This document shows, piece after piece, positions 7,640-15,273 of a stretch of DNA of 17,322 bases (positions within the stretch are counted from its first letter, which is position 1; each line of letters starts with the position of its first letter). The position numbers and the translations under genes were made by a program. The DNA lies in NCBI GenBank assembly GCA_964628905.1, contig CAZVNS010000033.1, forward strand, positions 1 through 17,322, given 5' to 3'. Source of the stretch: JAJPXC01 sp964628905 (GTDB taxonomy: Bacteria > Bacteroidota > Bacteroidia > Bacteroidales > Muribaculaceae). The notes below the pieces were generated by a model that was given only the letters and a program-made list of their open reading frames with translations, was not told the origin of the DNA and made no database searches.

Positions 7640-8284
7640 TTAATCCTCGTCGGTGGGGTCGTCGATGAACGGCAGGGCGTGGCGTTGTGCCTGCTCTATG
7701 CGGCGATTGCGCCAGCAGTTGCGGCATACGGCTATATAGCGTTCGTCGCCGCCGATTTCGACTTGGGCGCCCTGGTCTACGATATCGCCGTTGGAATCGA
7801 TACGGGCGTTGATGATGGTCTTATGACCACAAGTGCATGTCGACTTAATCTCTTCAATAGTGTCGGCTATCTCGAAGAGTCGGCGCGAGCCTTCGAAGAG
7901 GTGGCTTTGGAAGTCGGTGCGGAGTCCGTAGCATATCACGTTGGTGCCGAAACGGTCGACTACGCGCGAGAGTTGGTCGACTTGTTCGGCGGTGAGGAAT
8001 TGTGCCTCATCAATCAGGAACCACTCGATGATGTGACCCGCTTGCTCGAAGAGTTCGCGTGCCTTGACATAGAGGTCAGTGTCGGGGTACATCCATTGAC
8101 ATTCGCGCTCGATGCCGATACGAGAGCGGATCACGTTGACTGTCTCGCGGGTGTCGATACAGGGCTTCATGCACACGTAGTGCATGCGACGCTCTTCGAA
8201 GTTGTATGCGGTGGTGAGCAGCAGGGCTGTCTTGGCGGAGCCCATGGTGCCGTAGCGGAAGTAGAGTTTGCCTATGCGGTTCAT
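7640..8284 (-). CDS. tdk: Thymidine kinase
   Basis: A 214-residue TK1-type kinase that phosphorylates thymidine to dTMP in the salvage pathway. The phosphate-binding loop is YGTMGSAKT (11-19), with the usual glycine before the lysine replaced by A17. The Walker B/lasso motif is LIDEAQF (90-96), with the CYGLRTDF strand at 118-125. Structural zinc ligands are C150 and C152 (CTC) and C187 and C190 (CRNC). The ATG at 8284 (MNRIGKLYFRYG) matches family starts. The frame stays open 50 codons further upstream, but that part is low-complexity, carries the leader repeat and overlaps the end of the S41 gene, so I reject it. The 47-bp gap to the S41 stop is A/T-rich and has no terminator. Lengths and motifs are complete apart from the glycine change. 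Confidence 0.95.
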   Translation of the reverse strand: MNRIGKLYFRYGTMGSAKTALLLTTAYNFEERRMHYVCMKPCIDTRETVNVIRSRIGIERECQWMYPDTDLYVKARELFEQAGHIIEWFLIDEAQFLTAEQVDQLSRVVDRFGTNVICYGLRTDFQSHLFEGSRRLFEIADTIEEIKSTCTCGHKTIINARIDSNGDIVDQGAQVEIGGDERYIAVCRNCWRNRRIEQAQRHALPFIDDPTDED

Positions 8285-8314
8285 TAAGGGGTTATTATTG
8301 TTTTTAATGTTTTT

Positions 8315-8338
8315 ATTTCGAGCTGGCGCTCTCACACA
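8315..8338 (-). repeat. 24-bp leader repeat, copy 2 (before tdk)
   Basis: This is the same 24-bp sequence as at 6723-6746, with G in place of A at position 12. It lies 30 bp before the tdk ATG. Here its right end overlaps the last codons and stop (8332-8334, in TGTGTGA) of the S41 gene. The element therefore doubles as coding sequence in one copy only. Confidence 0.6.
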
Positions 8339-9363
8339 TTTTGTGGTCGGGAGCTTTTGAGGATTTCGATGGCCTTGTCGAGCATGGTGTCGTGGCCTTG
8401 GAGGGCTTGCTGTGGATCGAGGTCGATGGCACAACCTTCGGTGGGTTCTACACCGGCCTCGGTTGATTGCCCTAAGGCATCAAGCACTGAGCATGCCGAG
8501 CAACGTATCGTCCATCCGCAGGGTAGCTCAGAGGAATATGGCATCCCGCTGCCCCCGCCGGTGGTGGCACCTGCGATGATGACATGCGGAAGGTGCTTCA
8601 TGATTGAGACGAAGTTGTTGGCGGCACTGAATGTAGAGCGGTTGGTGAGCACCACCACCGGCTTGCCCCATAGGATATGGCCATCGGTGGCCGGATTATA
8701 GTAGTATGCTCTTGGTTCGGAAAATTGTGAGTGTCCGGGACCGGTTTTATGAGAAATGTATCCGGCGAGGGTGCGCTCATTGATAAATCGACCAACGAGC
8801 CGCTCCACATTAGTTAGATCACCACCACTATTGTTGCGCACGTCGATAATCAAGCCATCGGCGGTTGCGAGATAGCTGAGTATGGCGTCGAGGTTCCCCT
8901 CACCCACTCCATAAGAGAAGCTTGGGTAGCGCATATATCCTATGTTGTCGGCGAGTATGCCATACTTAATTGAGCCTGTCGATAAGTAGTTGAAGTTGAA
9001 GTAGTATTGCTCCACCAGCCGATTGTCGTAGTTTTGCGGATATAGGCTCCACCATTGGTGATAGTAGGAGGTGTTGAAAGGCGATGATAGGTTGACATGG
9101 CCGTCCTGAAGCTCGTTGAGCATCTGAGCGCATACGTCGAACAGTTCCTGCTGGTTCATGTCTTCGCTCAAGCTGGTGCGATAGCGTGCGCCAACCTCTG
9201 CCCAGTCGATATCCTTCTGGTCGAAGAAGCAGTAGTGTTCATCAATGATGGTCCACAGCGCGTCGAAGTTGCCATAGACGTCATCCTTGTAGTCAGGCAG
9301 GTCGTGACAAGCGTTGAGCAACAGGGCGATAGCGAGTATGTATATCAGTCGTAAATAGCGCAT
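8332..9363 (-). CDS. S41-family (C-terminal processing) peptidase lipoprotein
   Basis: A 343-residue tail-specific-protease-like hydrolase. The N-terminus has a lipoprotein signal ending in LLNAC with C19 as the lipidated cysteine, so it should be anchored in the outer or inner membrane. The S41 fold is recognisable by ELQDGHVNL (84-92), the DVRNNSGGD strand-turn (174-182) and the nucleophile region VLTNRSTFSAANNF (238-251) with S246 as the likely catalytic serine. TTGGGSGMPYS follows at 268-278. The C-terminal VEPTEGCAIDLDP is typical of the family. No PDZ domain is obvious, unlike CtpA; many Bacteroidota S41 lipoproteins are like this. The start is ATG at 9363, 2 bp after the stop of the DUF3316 gene; a TTG at 9369 would overlap it. 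The substrate is unknown. It is tightly coupled to the upstream gene. Confidence 0.88.
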   Translation of the reverse strand: MRYLRLIYILAIALLLNACHDLPDYKDDVYGNFDALWTIIDEHYCFFDQKDIDWAEVGARYRTSLSEDMNQQELFDVCAQMLNELQDGHVNLSSPFNTSYYHQWWSLYPQNYDNRLVEQYYFNFNYLSTGSIKYGILADNIGYMRYPSFSYGVGEGNLDAILSYLATADGLIIDVRNNSGGDLTNVERLVGRFINERTLAGYISHKTGPGHSQFSEPRAYYYNPATDGHILWGKPVVVLTNRSTFSAANNFVSIMKHLPHVIIAGATTGGGSGMPYSSELPCGWTIRCSACSVLDALGQSTEAGVEPTEGCAIDLDPQQALQGHDTMLDKAIEILKSSRPQNV

Positions 9364-9365
9364 TG

Positions 9366-10235
9366 TCAATAGGCTGAGAGTATTTGTCGGTCGATGTTGT
9401 AACCGTGCCGGGGGTTAAGTGATATCCATTCGCCGGTGATGCCTACGGTGGCCATATAGCGGTTGGTGCGGCTTACGATATGGTTTACTGACGTAGTTTC
9501 GTAGTCCATAGCAAATCCCAGTCGAAGCGCTGTGGCTCCGAAGTGGAGGTCGGCTGTGAGCTGCTGGTTGAGGGTGAAATAGTTGCCCCACCACCCCCAA
9601 TGAGCCAACCCGGAATGGTCGCCGAGGTATATCTCGTAATATAGCTCGCCGTATTGTGGTGAGAAGAACGCGCCGGTGATCGGTATTAAGGCATGGTAGC
9701 CTAATGTGACCGGAAGCGAGCCGAGTTGCAGCGTATATGTGCCGTAGGCCTGAACTCCCACCATCCAAGCAGCTTTGGCTGCCGCGGGATTGTTGCCATT
9801 ACGCTGGTTGTACAGGCATCCTAAGTCGAGCGAGGTGGCAGGGCCTGCGCCGATAGTCAGCTTTGAGTTGAGGCCCCATCGGCGCATCATGCTCCACTGT
9901 GCCCGAACTCCGCCATACCACATGGTGGCATTGCGTGCGGGATTGTCGGTGCGGTCAAGGTCGACATCAAACTCCAGCCGCATAACCCAACGCCCGGGAT
10001 CGAATTTCATCGCTTGCCACCGTTCGTAGCCGAGCTGGATGGCCATGCCGTCGTAGGTCAGGGGCGTGAGGTAGGTATTGGCCTGATGCGCCGAGCCTAC
10101 GGAGAGGGTGTAGCTCGATGTCACCGGACGCAAGGGGGCGGCATCGTTGGCTTTAGGCTCGTCTGCATAAGCCACGGAAGCTGTAAGCAACATTGACACC
10201 GAGAGGGGAATAGCGGTTTTAAGGAATTTCATCAT
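9366..10235 (-). CDS. DUF3316-like outer-envelope protein
   Basis: A 289-residue exported protein. The signal peptide (about 1-24, ending AYA before DEP) is clear. The mature part is rich in aromatic residues and glycine with alternating polar and hydrophobic strands, as in small outer-membrane beta-barrels. The segment VGSAHQANTYLTPLTYDG resembles the start of DUF3316 proteins of Bacteroides, and the barrel-like tail fits. No catalytic residues are recognisable. The ATG at 10235 directly abuts the parC stop (10236), and the S41 gene begins 2 bp after this gene ends. The three are therefore almost certainly one transcript. The second ATG (10232) is an equally possible start. Family assignment is from pattern resemblance; function is unknown. 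Confidence 0.65.
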   Translation of the reverse strand: MMKFLKTAIPLSVSMLLTASVAYADEPKANDAAPLRPVTSSYTLSVGSAHQANTYLTPLTYDGMAIQLGYERWQAMKFDPGRWVMRLEFDVDLDRTDNPARNATMWYGGVRAQWSMMRRWGLNSKLTIGAGPATSLDLGCLYNQRNGNNPAAAKAAWMVGVQAYGTYTLQLGSLPVTLGYHALIPITGAFFSPQYGELYYEIYLGDHSGLAHWGWWGNYFTLNQQLTADLHFGATALRLGFAMDYETTSVNHIVSRTNRYMATVGITGEWISLNPRHGYNIDRQILSAY

Positions 10236-12827
10236 TTAGTCCTCAAACAGTCGTTTCTGCCCAATGATCTCGTCACGCACCTCGTCATCGCTCTGCTCGG
10301 GTTCGATGGGTTCCACGTCAACAGGTTGTTGAGGCTCTTCCTCAGGTAATTCTTCCTCAGGGACTTCAGCAGGCTCTATTTCGGTAATTGACTCTACGGA
10401 GTAGTTAGTCACGCGCTTCCCTTTGGCCTTGAATGATTTGACGGCGATAAATTCGCGGGCATCGATGGTGATTGTACCACGATGCTCGTCATCGCCACCA
10501 AATTTCACCTCAAATCTTGCGCCGGGGGCGTCGCTGAGTGCTATGAGAGTCGACGCCCCATTGTCGCCTATGAAGCGCTGCTTACGGTTTGTTGGCTCAA
10601 AGGTGAAGCGTTTGAGGTAGGGATAACCTTGGTCAGCGTCATTGAGCACGGCTGTCCACACTTTACCCTCGACATATTTCTCGATGCGGAGGATATTGTC
10701 TTCGTAGTGGTTGCCGGCATCGTAAGTGGTCATGTAATATTCGCCGGAGAGGAGTACCACCAATATCTTGTCGCCTCCGGAGAATTCACCTAAGTAGTTG
10801 CCGCGGCCATCATAGTTGAGGCGAAGCACGTCGGGGTCGAACCATACCTTGCGTCCGCCTAAGGTTGACACGCCATGCTCCTTGAGCGAGAAGCGGTGTA
10901 CCTCGTTCTTGGTGACGAGATTACCCAGCGACTGTTTTCCCTTGATTGCGAGTTGGCTGAAGTCAACGTCAAATTGCAGAGTCTTCAGTCGAGGTTTGGG
11001 CTTGAGGGTCACCTTCACAATTTCGGCCTCGCCGTTGGGGTTGGCTGAGAACCATACCACTTTGGTGCCGGGAGTTCCGGGGGTGAGATTGTACTCCTTA
11101 TCGCGGGTGATTCCCGTCACGGCGAAGCGCTTCATGTAGTAGGCACCGCCTCGGCCATTCTGGTATATCACATTGTAGATAGTGCGGGCGTCGTTGCGCT
11201 TAAACACGTTGACGTAGAGCACATTTTTGTCTACAAACAGTTTCTCCTGCACCTTTACTACCTTGTAGCGGCCATCCTTATAGAATATGATGATGTCGTC
11301 GATGGCAGAGCAGTTGCACACAAACTCATCCTTCTTCAGTGCAGTGCCGATGAAGCCCTCTTCACGGTTGATGTACAGTTTCTCGTTGGCCTCGGCCACG
11401 GTGGCTGCCTCTATGTTGTCGAAGCTGCGCAGAGTAGTGCGGCGGGGAAAGGCTGCGCCATATTTCTCCTTAAGGTGGTTGAACCAGTCGATAGTCACAT
11501 CGGTCAGGTGGGCGAGCTTGTAGAGCAGCTCTTCGATTTTTGCCTTGTAGCTGGCTATCACCTGGTCAGCCTTGTCGGCATTGAAGCGGAAGATGCGCTT
11601 CATCGGTATCTCAAACAGGCGCTTCACATCATCGTCGGTGATGTCGCGGTAGTGATCTTCAACCAACGGTATCAGTCGCCCCTTGACGTGAACGATAGCA
11701 TCCTCGGTTGATTTGGCTTGCTTGTACTCCTTGTCCTCGTAGATGCTGTGTTCGATGAACAGGCGTTCGAGCGATGCGAAAAATAGTTGCTCGCGCACCT
11801 CGCTGAGCTGTATTTCAAACTCGCGGCGGAACAGATCGATGGTGCGGTCCACGCTGTGGCGCAACACATCCCCTACCCCGAGAAACTCCGGCCGCCTGTC
11901 GCGGATCACGCAGCAGTTGGGCGACACGCTCACCTCGCAGTCGGTGAAGGCATAGAGCGCGTCGATGGCCTTGTCGGACGATGTTCCTGGTATCAAGTAC
12001 ACCATGATGCGGGCCTGTTCGGCGGTGTTGTCGTCAATCTTGCGTATTTTGATTTTCCCCTTCTCAAATGCTTTGAGTATCGAGTCGATGATCACGCCTG
12101 TATTCTTGCCATATGGGATCTCGGTGATGGCGAGGGTCTTGTTGTCGACCTTCTCAATCTTGGCGCGTATCTTCACCGCACCTCCGCGTGCTCCGTCGTT
12201 ATAGCGGCTCACGTCGAGGAAGCCCCCGGTTGGGAAATCGGGATAGAGGTTGAACTCTTCCCCTCGAAGATAGCTCACCGCGGCGTCGCACACCTCGTTG
12301 AAGTTGTGGGGCAATATCTTCGATGACAGACCCACGGCTATACCCTCCACGCCTTGCACCAGCAGCAGCGGGAATTTGACGGGGAGCGTCACCGGCTCGC
12401 GGTTGCGCCCATCGTATGACGGCACCCACTCCGTAATCTTGGGATTGTAGACAGTTTCCAGGGCGAAAGTCGACAGTCGCGCCTCGATGTAACGGCCGGC
12501 CGCCGCCGAGGCCCCGGTAAGGATGTTGCCCCAGTTGCCCTGGGTGTCGACCAACAGCCCCTTCTGGCCTAGGGTCACGAGGGCATCGTTGATTGAGGCG
12601 TCGCCGTGAGGGTGATACTTCATGGTCTCACCTACGACGGTCGCCACCTTAATGAAATGGCCGTCGTCGACCGTCTGCAGCGAGTGCATCAGTCGTCGCT
12701 GCACAGGTTTGAGGCCGTCGTCGATATGTGGCACGGCTCGCTCAAGTATCACATACGATGCGAAGTCGAGAAACCAGTTTTGGAACATGCCCCTTAGCTG
12801 ATGGGGGCGGGCTATTTCATGGTTCAT
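10236..12827 (-). CDS. parC: DNA topoisomerase IV subunit A (ParC/GyrA family)
   Basis: An 863-residue type IIA topoisomerase A subunit that breaks and rejoins DNA for chromosome decatenation. The N-terminal domain has the QRDR region KYHPHGDASIND (70-81) and the catalytic tyrosine Y113 in AAAGRYIEARLS. The C-terminal half (about 480-790) looks like the DNA-wrapping beta-pinwheel. A glutamate/proline-rich acidic tail follows (about 810-863), ending QKRLFED. No GyrA box (QRRGGKG) is seen, which favours ParC over GyrA. The start is ATG at 12827 (MNHEIARPHQLRGMFQNW); the frame is open 108 codons further up but that overlaps rlmH. The residue equivalent to E. coli GyrA S83/ParC S80 is A77. A strong promoter lies 36 bp upstream of the ATG. 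The partner parE is not in the window. Expected to lead the leftward operon. Confidence 0.93.
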   Translation of the reverse strand: MNHEIARPHQLRGMFQNWFLDFASYVILERAVPHIDDGLKPVQRRLMHSLQTVDDGHFIKVATVVGETMKYHPHGDASINDALVTLGQKGLLVDTQGNWGNILTGASAAAGRYIEARLSTFALETVYNPKITEWVPSYDGRNREPVTLPVKFPLLLVQGVEGIAVGLSSKILPHNFNEVCDAAVSYLRGEEFNLYPDFPTGGFLDVSRYNDGARGGAVKIRAKIEKVDNKTLAITEIPYGKNTGVIIDSILKAFEKGKIKIRKIDDNTAEQARIMVYLIPGTSSDKAIDALYAFTDCEVSVSPNCCVIRDRRPEFLGVGDVLRHSVDRTIDLFRREFEIQLSEVREQLFFASLERLFIEHSIYEDKEYKQAKSTEDAIVHVKGRLIPLVEDHYRDITDDDVKRLFEIPMKRIFRFNADKADQVIASYKAKIEELLYKLAHLTDVTIDWFNHLKEKYGAAFPRRTTLRSFDNIEAATVAEANEKLYINREEGFIGTALKKDEFVCNCSAIDDIIIFYKDGRYKVVKVQEKLFVDKNVLYVNVFKRNDARTIYNVIYQNGRGGAYYMKRFAVTGITRDKEYNLTPGTPGTKVVWFSANPNGEAEIVKVTLKPKPRLKTLQFDVDFSQLAIKGKQSLGNLVTKNEVHRFSLKEHGVSTLGGRKVWFDPDVLRLNYDGRGNYLGEFSGGDKILVVLLSGEYYMTTYDAGNHYEDNILRIEKYVEGKVWTAVLNDADQGYPYLKRFTFEPTNRKQRFIGDNGASTLIALSDAPGARFEVKFGGDDEHRGTITIDAREFIAVKSFKAKGKRVTNYSVESITEIEPAEVPEEELPEEEPQQPVDVEPIEPEQSDDEVRDEIIGQKRLFED

Positions 12828-12862
12828 TACGTTAACAAGCGATTGTGTTGAAAGAGTTACCG

Positions 12863-12893
12863 CAAAGTTACGATTTTTTTCCCAATCCGCCAA
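12863..12893 (-). promoter_or_regulatory. parC promoter
   Basis: The minus strand has TTG (12891-12893), a 20-bp spacer and TAACTTTG (12863-12870), a perfect TAnnTTTG at the right spacing. The start of transcription should be near 12856, leaving a leader of about 29 nt before the parC ATG. This lies back to back with the rlmH promoter. Confidence 0.7.
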
Positions 12894-12899
12894 CCCCTG

Positions 12900-12930
12900 A
12901 TTGTGCGTTTGAGTAAATTTAGTAACTTCG
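12900..12930 (+). promoter_or_regulatory. rlmH promoter
   Basis: ATTG (12900-12903) is followed by 19 bp and TAACTTCG (12923-12930), a one-base variant of TAnnTTTG. Transcription would start about 14 nt before the rlmH ATG at 12951. It diverges from the parC promoter, and only 6 bp separate the two. Confidence 0.5.
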
Positions 12931-12950
12931 CGTTTACAACAGAAACTGCC

Positions 12951-13418
12951 ATGAAGATTACATTGCTTGTAGTAGGGAAAACCTCGACCGGGTATCTGGC
13001 TGAAGGGATTGAGGAATACGCCCGCCGTGTGGGCCGATACGTGCCATTCGACATCAGGGTGATCCCTGACGTGAAGCGCAATCAAGGCCCGGAGAAGCAG
13101 AAGGAGCTTGAGGGCCAGGCGATGCTCGCCACAATCACCGCGGCTGACCATGTGACGCTGTTCGATGAGCGCGGCCGCATGATGACTTCATGCGAATTTG
13201 CCCTCGACATCGACCGCAAGATGTCGACACTGCCAAGCCGCTGGATACTGGTGGTGGGCGGTCCCTATGGATTTTCGCAGGCGATGTACGACCGTGCCAA
13301 CTCGATGCTGTCGCTCTCGCCGATGACATTTCCCCATGAGATGGTGCGACTGTTTGTGACCGAACAGCTCTACCGTGCCATGACCATACTCCGAGGCGAG
13401 CCTTACCACCATGACTGA
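12951..13418 (+). CDS. rlmH: 23S rRNA (pseudouridine1915-N3)-methyltransferase RlmH
   Basis: A 155-residue SPOUT methyltransferase, the same length as E. coli RlmH (YbeA). It methylates pseudouridine 1915 in helix 69 of 23S rRNA using S-adenosylmethionine, on the assembled ribosome. The SAM-binding knot is visible as ILVVGGPYGF (99-108, with GGPYG at 103-107). The conserved C-terminal block is PHEMVRLFVTEQLYRAMTI, ending in the family's G-x-P-Y-H-H-D. The ATG at 12951 (MKITLLVVGK) is the family start; a GTG at 12903 in the same frame lies inside the promoter and is rejected. Its last 8 bases overlap the next gene, so translation is coupled. First gene of the rightward operon. Confidence 0.97.
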   Translation: MKITLLVVGKTSTGYLAEGIEEYARRVGRYVPFDIRVIPDVKRNQGPEKQKELEGQAMLATITAADHVTLFDERGRMMTSCEFALDIDRKMSTLPSRWILVVGGPYGFSQAMYDRANSMLSLSPMTFPHEMVRLFVTEQLYRAMTILRGEPYHHD

Positions 13419-14085
13419 GTTCCGCTTCAAGCAGTTTGGTATCAAGCAGGAGCAGTCGGCGATGAAGGTGGGCACCGACGGCGTGCTCCTGGGAGCCTGG
13501 GCCCCGGTCGATGGGGTGCGTCGGGCGCTTGATGTTGGCGCTGGCACGGGATTGATTGCGCTGATGCTCGCCCAACGGGGCGCGGAGCATGTGAGCGCTG
13601 TGGAGATTGACCCGGATGCTTGCGCAGAAGCCAGCGGAAATGTAGAACGCTCGCCTTGGGTCGATAAAGTTTGCGTGAAGTGCGTTGACTTCCGCGAATT
13701 CAAAGCAGAAAAACCTTACGACTTGATTGTGAGCAATCCACCATACAATGAGGAGAGCCTTGAAAGTCCTGACCCAAGGCGAGCTGCCGCAAGGTCGCAA
13801 TCTGCGCTCCCTCTCGAGGCGTTAATAACCCACGCTGCGGAGATGCTTGCGCCAATGGGCAAGTTAGCCCTGATACTCCCCCACTCCCAGCTCGACCGGC
13901 TTATTTATGCAGCCGCCATGAACCGTCTGAATGTGAATACCGTAGTCGAGGTGGCACACCATCGGGGCAGGTCGCCAAGACGCATCATGGCGCTGTTATC
14001 CCGAGAGTTGACGCCAATCGTTAAACAATCACTTTACATACAATCGGCCGAATTTGCCAATCTCACAAAAGAATTTTATCTATGA
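13411..14085 (+). CDS. tRNA1(Val) (adenine(37)-N6)-methyltransferase (TrmN6/YfiC-like)
   Basis: A 224-residue SAM-dependent methyltransferase that most likely makes N6-methyladenosine at position 37 of tRNA1(Val). It starts FRFKQFGIKQEQSAMKVGTD, the N-terminal block of the YfiC family. Motif I is LDVGAGTGL (40-48), and the catalytic NPPY is at 109-112 (SNPPYNE), the motif for methylating an exocyclic amine. The C-terminal half contains LPHSQLDRL and HHRGRSPRR, typical of the family. It overlaps rlmH by 8 bp and the next gene by 4 bp (ATGA), so the three genes are tightly coupled. The length is usual. N6-adenine DNA or other RNA methyltransferases share NPPY, but the N-terminal block and the rRNA-methylase neighbour favour tRNA. 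Confidence 0.85.
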   Translation: MTEFRFKQFGIKQEQSAMKVGTDGVLLGAWAPVDGVRRALDVGAGTGLIALMLAQRGAEHVSAVEIDPDACAEASGNVERSPWVDKVCVKCVDFREFKAEKPYDLIVSNPPYNEESLESPDPRRAAARSQSALPLEALITHAAEMLAPMGKLALILPHSQLDRLIYAAAMNRLNVNTVVEVAHHRGRSPRRIMALLSRELTPIVKQSLYIQSAEFANLTKEFYL

Positions 14086-14993
14086 CCGACAATCGTTATC
14101 GTACAGCCGTAAATCCCGTACTTTCGCTGGGCATGCTCCTATGCCTATGGGTGTTTATGCTTGTGGTGACCTCGCTGCTAAGCCTGCTGTTGTTTTCGGC
14201 AATGGGGCAATCGGCTGCTTCGCTTCGAGTCCAAGCAATACTGCAAGATGTATTAGTGTTCATCCTGCCGCCGGTTGTAACAGCCCTATTGACCTCACGC
14301 TATCCCGCCGAGCTGCTCGAAGTGATGCGCGGACCGAAGTTTACCACAACTGTTTATGCCATCGCAGCCCTACTCTGCTCTATTCCCGCCATGGAGATGG
14401 TGATAGCCTGGAACGATGGCTGGCAGCTACCCGAAGCCCTACGTTGGGCACGTGAGCTTGAGGAGCAAGCCCGTGAAACAACTGAATTGATGATGAGCGG
14501 CACTTCGGTGGGTTCGCTCGTGATATCGGTGCTGATTGTAGGTGTGTTCACCGGCATTGCTGAAGAGTTGTTCTTCCGAGGAGGGGTGCAGAAACTCCTG
14601 ATGTGCACACGCCTTAACCCACATGCCGCCATCTGGATAGCCGCAGTGATATTCAGCGTGATGCACCTGCAGGTGTACGGATTGGTGCCAAGGATACTCT
14701 TAGGGGCATTCTTCGGCTACGCTATGTGGTGGAGCGGCTCGCTGTGGCTCCCGATGCTGCTACACGCACTCAACAACTCGCTTGTGGTGGTAACACAATG
14801 GATGGCAGCCCGGGGGGACATTGCCGCCGCTGAGGCCCAAAGTACGTCACCGATAGCCATTGCTGTCTCGGTGGCTCTAACCGCCATCGCAATATATCTC
14901 ACTATATTCACGCGAGTTCGGGATAAGAGCAGAGCTAATTTCGGTCAGAAGAATGTACACAGAGCATCGGGTGGCCAAACAATGGCCACCTGA
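14082..14993 (+). CDS. CPBP family intramembrane metalloprotease (Abi), C-terminus replaced by an IS end
   Basis: A 303-residue integral membrane protein with about eight hydrophobic segments (roughly 14-41, 55-72, 91-110, 145-160, 184-200, 203-218, 222-240, 258-276). It carries the CPBP (Rce1-like) motifs: EELFFR at 161-166, an FSVMH at 191-195 with H195, and H228-A-L-N-N232. These glutamates and histidines form the metal site of this family. The start ATG overlaps the upstream stop as ATGA. The substrate is unknown; some relatives mature bacteriocins or prenylated peptides. From residue 277 (base 14910) to the stop the codons lie inside the left end of an inserted element (T-R-V-R-D-K-S..., ending M-A-T). 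The last transmembrane segment is kept, so the protein may still fold. The native end was probably lost. Confidence 0.9.
   Translation: MTDNRYRTAVNPVLSLGMLLCLWVFMLVVTSLLSLLLFSAMGQSAASLRVQAILQDVLVFILPPVVTALLTSRYPAELLEVMRGPKFTTTVYAIAALLCSIPAMEMVIAWNDGWQLPEALRWARELEEQARETTELMMSGTSVGSLVISVLIVGVFTGIAEELFFRGGVQKLLMCTRLNPHAAIWIAAVIFSVMHLQVYGLVPRILLGAFFGYAMWWSGSLWLPMLLHALNNSLVVVTQWMAARGDIAAAEAQSTSPIAIAVSVALTAIAIYLTIFTRVRDKSRANFGQKNVHRASGGQTMAT
14910..14927 (+). repeat. Left terminal inverted repeat
   Basis: ACGCGAGTTCGGGATAAG, an exact reverse complement of 15321-15338. It lies inside the coding frame of the CPBP protease and encodes T-R-V-R-D-K. Confidence 0.85.
14970..14990. other. Hairpin at the CPBP stop codon
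   Basis: GGTGGCCA (14970-14977) and TGGCCACC (14983-14990) form a perfect 8-bp stem with a 5-nt loop immediately before the CPBP stop TGA (14991-14993). It is followed only by TGATTTCAT, so it is a weak terminator for the rightward operon. It lies between the transposase stop and the left terminal repeat, so it may belong to the element. Confidence 0.55.
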
Positions 14994-15011
14994 TTTCATA
15001 TACCACAAAGA

Positions 15012-15182
15012 TTATTGCCGGATTACAAGCTGTCTGTCTGAGGGCGCTGCCTCAAAGTCAAAATTGACCTCAGGCTTCACTGCAAAGAAACAGTACGCAC
15101 CCATAGCGGCGAGCAGATTCATCAGGAAGTTGTGAAAACTCCGGTGTCTTGTATGGACGAGCTGCGCCACATTTTTAAGCAT
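15012..15182 (-). pseudogene. IS982-family transposase, C-terminal remnant
   Basis: A 56-codon open frame (ATG at 15182, TAA at 15012-15014) with no internal stop. It reads M-L-K-N-V-A-Q and then LVHTRHRSFHNFLMNLLAAM, followed by an AYCFFAVKPEV tail. This is the hallmark end of IS982-family transposases, in which a conserved L-K-N-I-x-Q-[IL]-x-H-[ST]-R-H-R-S-x-x-N-F block precedes an A-Y-x-F-x-x-K-P tail. Upstream the frame runs directly into a stop (TGA at 15189-15191), so the DDE catalytic part is absent. The frame is too short to be an active transposase. The ATG next to the junction, behind an intact promoter, could still yield a short peptide, perhaps inhibitory; that is speculation. Confidence 0.7.
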
Positions 15183-15200
15183 AAAATTTCAGTAACTTTA

Positions 15201-15273
15201 CTTTCGGTAATCATGATTCAGTATTTAATTTTTATACCACTAAATTACTAAAAATCAATGTGATTACCAAAAG
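15201..15273. repeat. Imperfect inverted repeat flanking the element's promoter
   Basis: CTTTCGGTAATCA (15201-15213) and TGATTACCAAAAG (15261-15273) pair in 12 of 13 positions across a 47-bp A/T-rich interval that contains the -7 box. It could form a cruciform or a long-stem RNA, or serve as transposase binding sites. Confidence 0.6.
15240..15271 (-). promoter_or_regulatory. Promoter of the deleted transposase gene
   Basis: On the minus strand TTTG (15268-15271) precedes TAATTTAG (15240-15247) with exactly 20 bp between, seven of eight matches to TAnnTTTG. Transcription would start near 15233, about 50 nt before the ATG of the transposase remnant. That spacing supports the reading that the element kept its 5' end and lost the middle of its gene. 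Confidence 0.55.

Noticed and set aside
7634..8287. A 217-codon open frame on the plus strand
   Set aside because: It mirrors the thymidine kinase gene on the other strand and shows no motifs of its own.
12828..13151. Upstream in-frame extension of parC to a start at 13151
   Set aside because: It overlaps rlmH on the opposite strand, covers both promoters and has no similarity to type IIA topoisomerases; the family start is at 12827.
13135..13800. A 221-codon open frame on the minus strand
   Set aside because: It is antisense to rlmH and the tRNA methyltransferase, with low-complexity Arg/Ser/His-rich translation.
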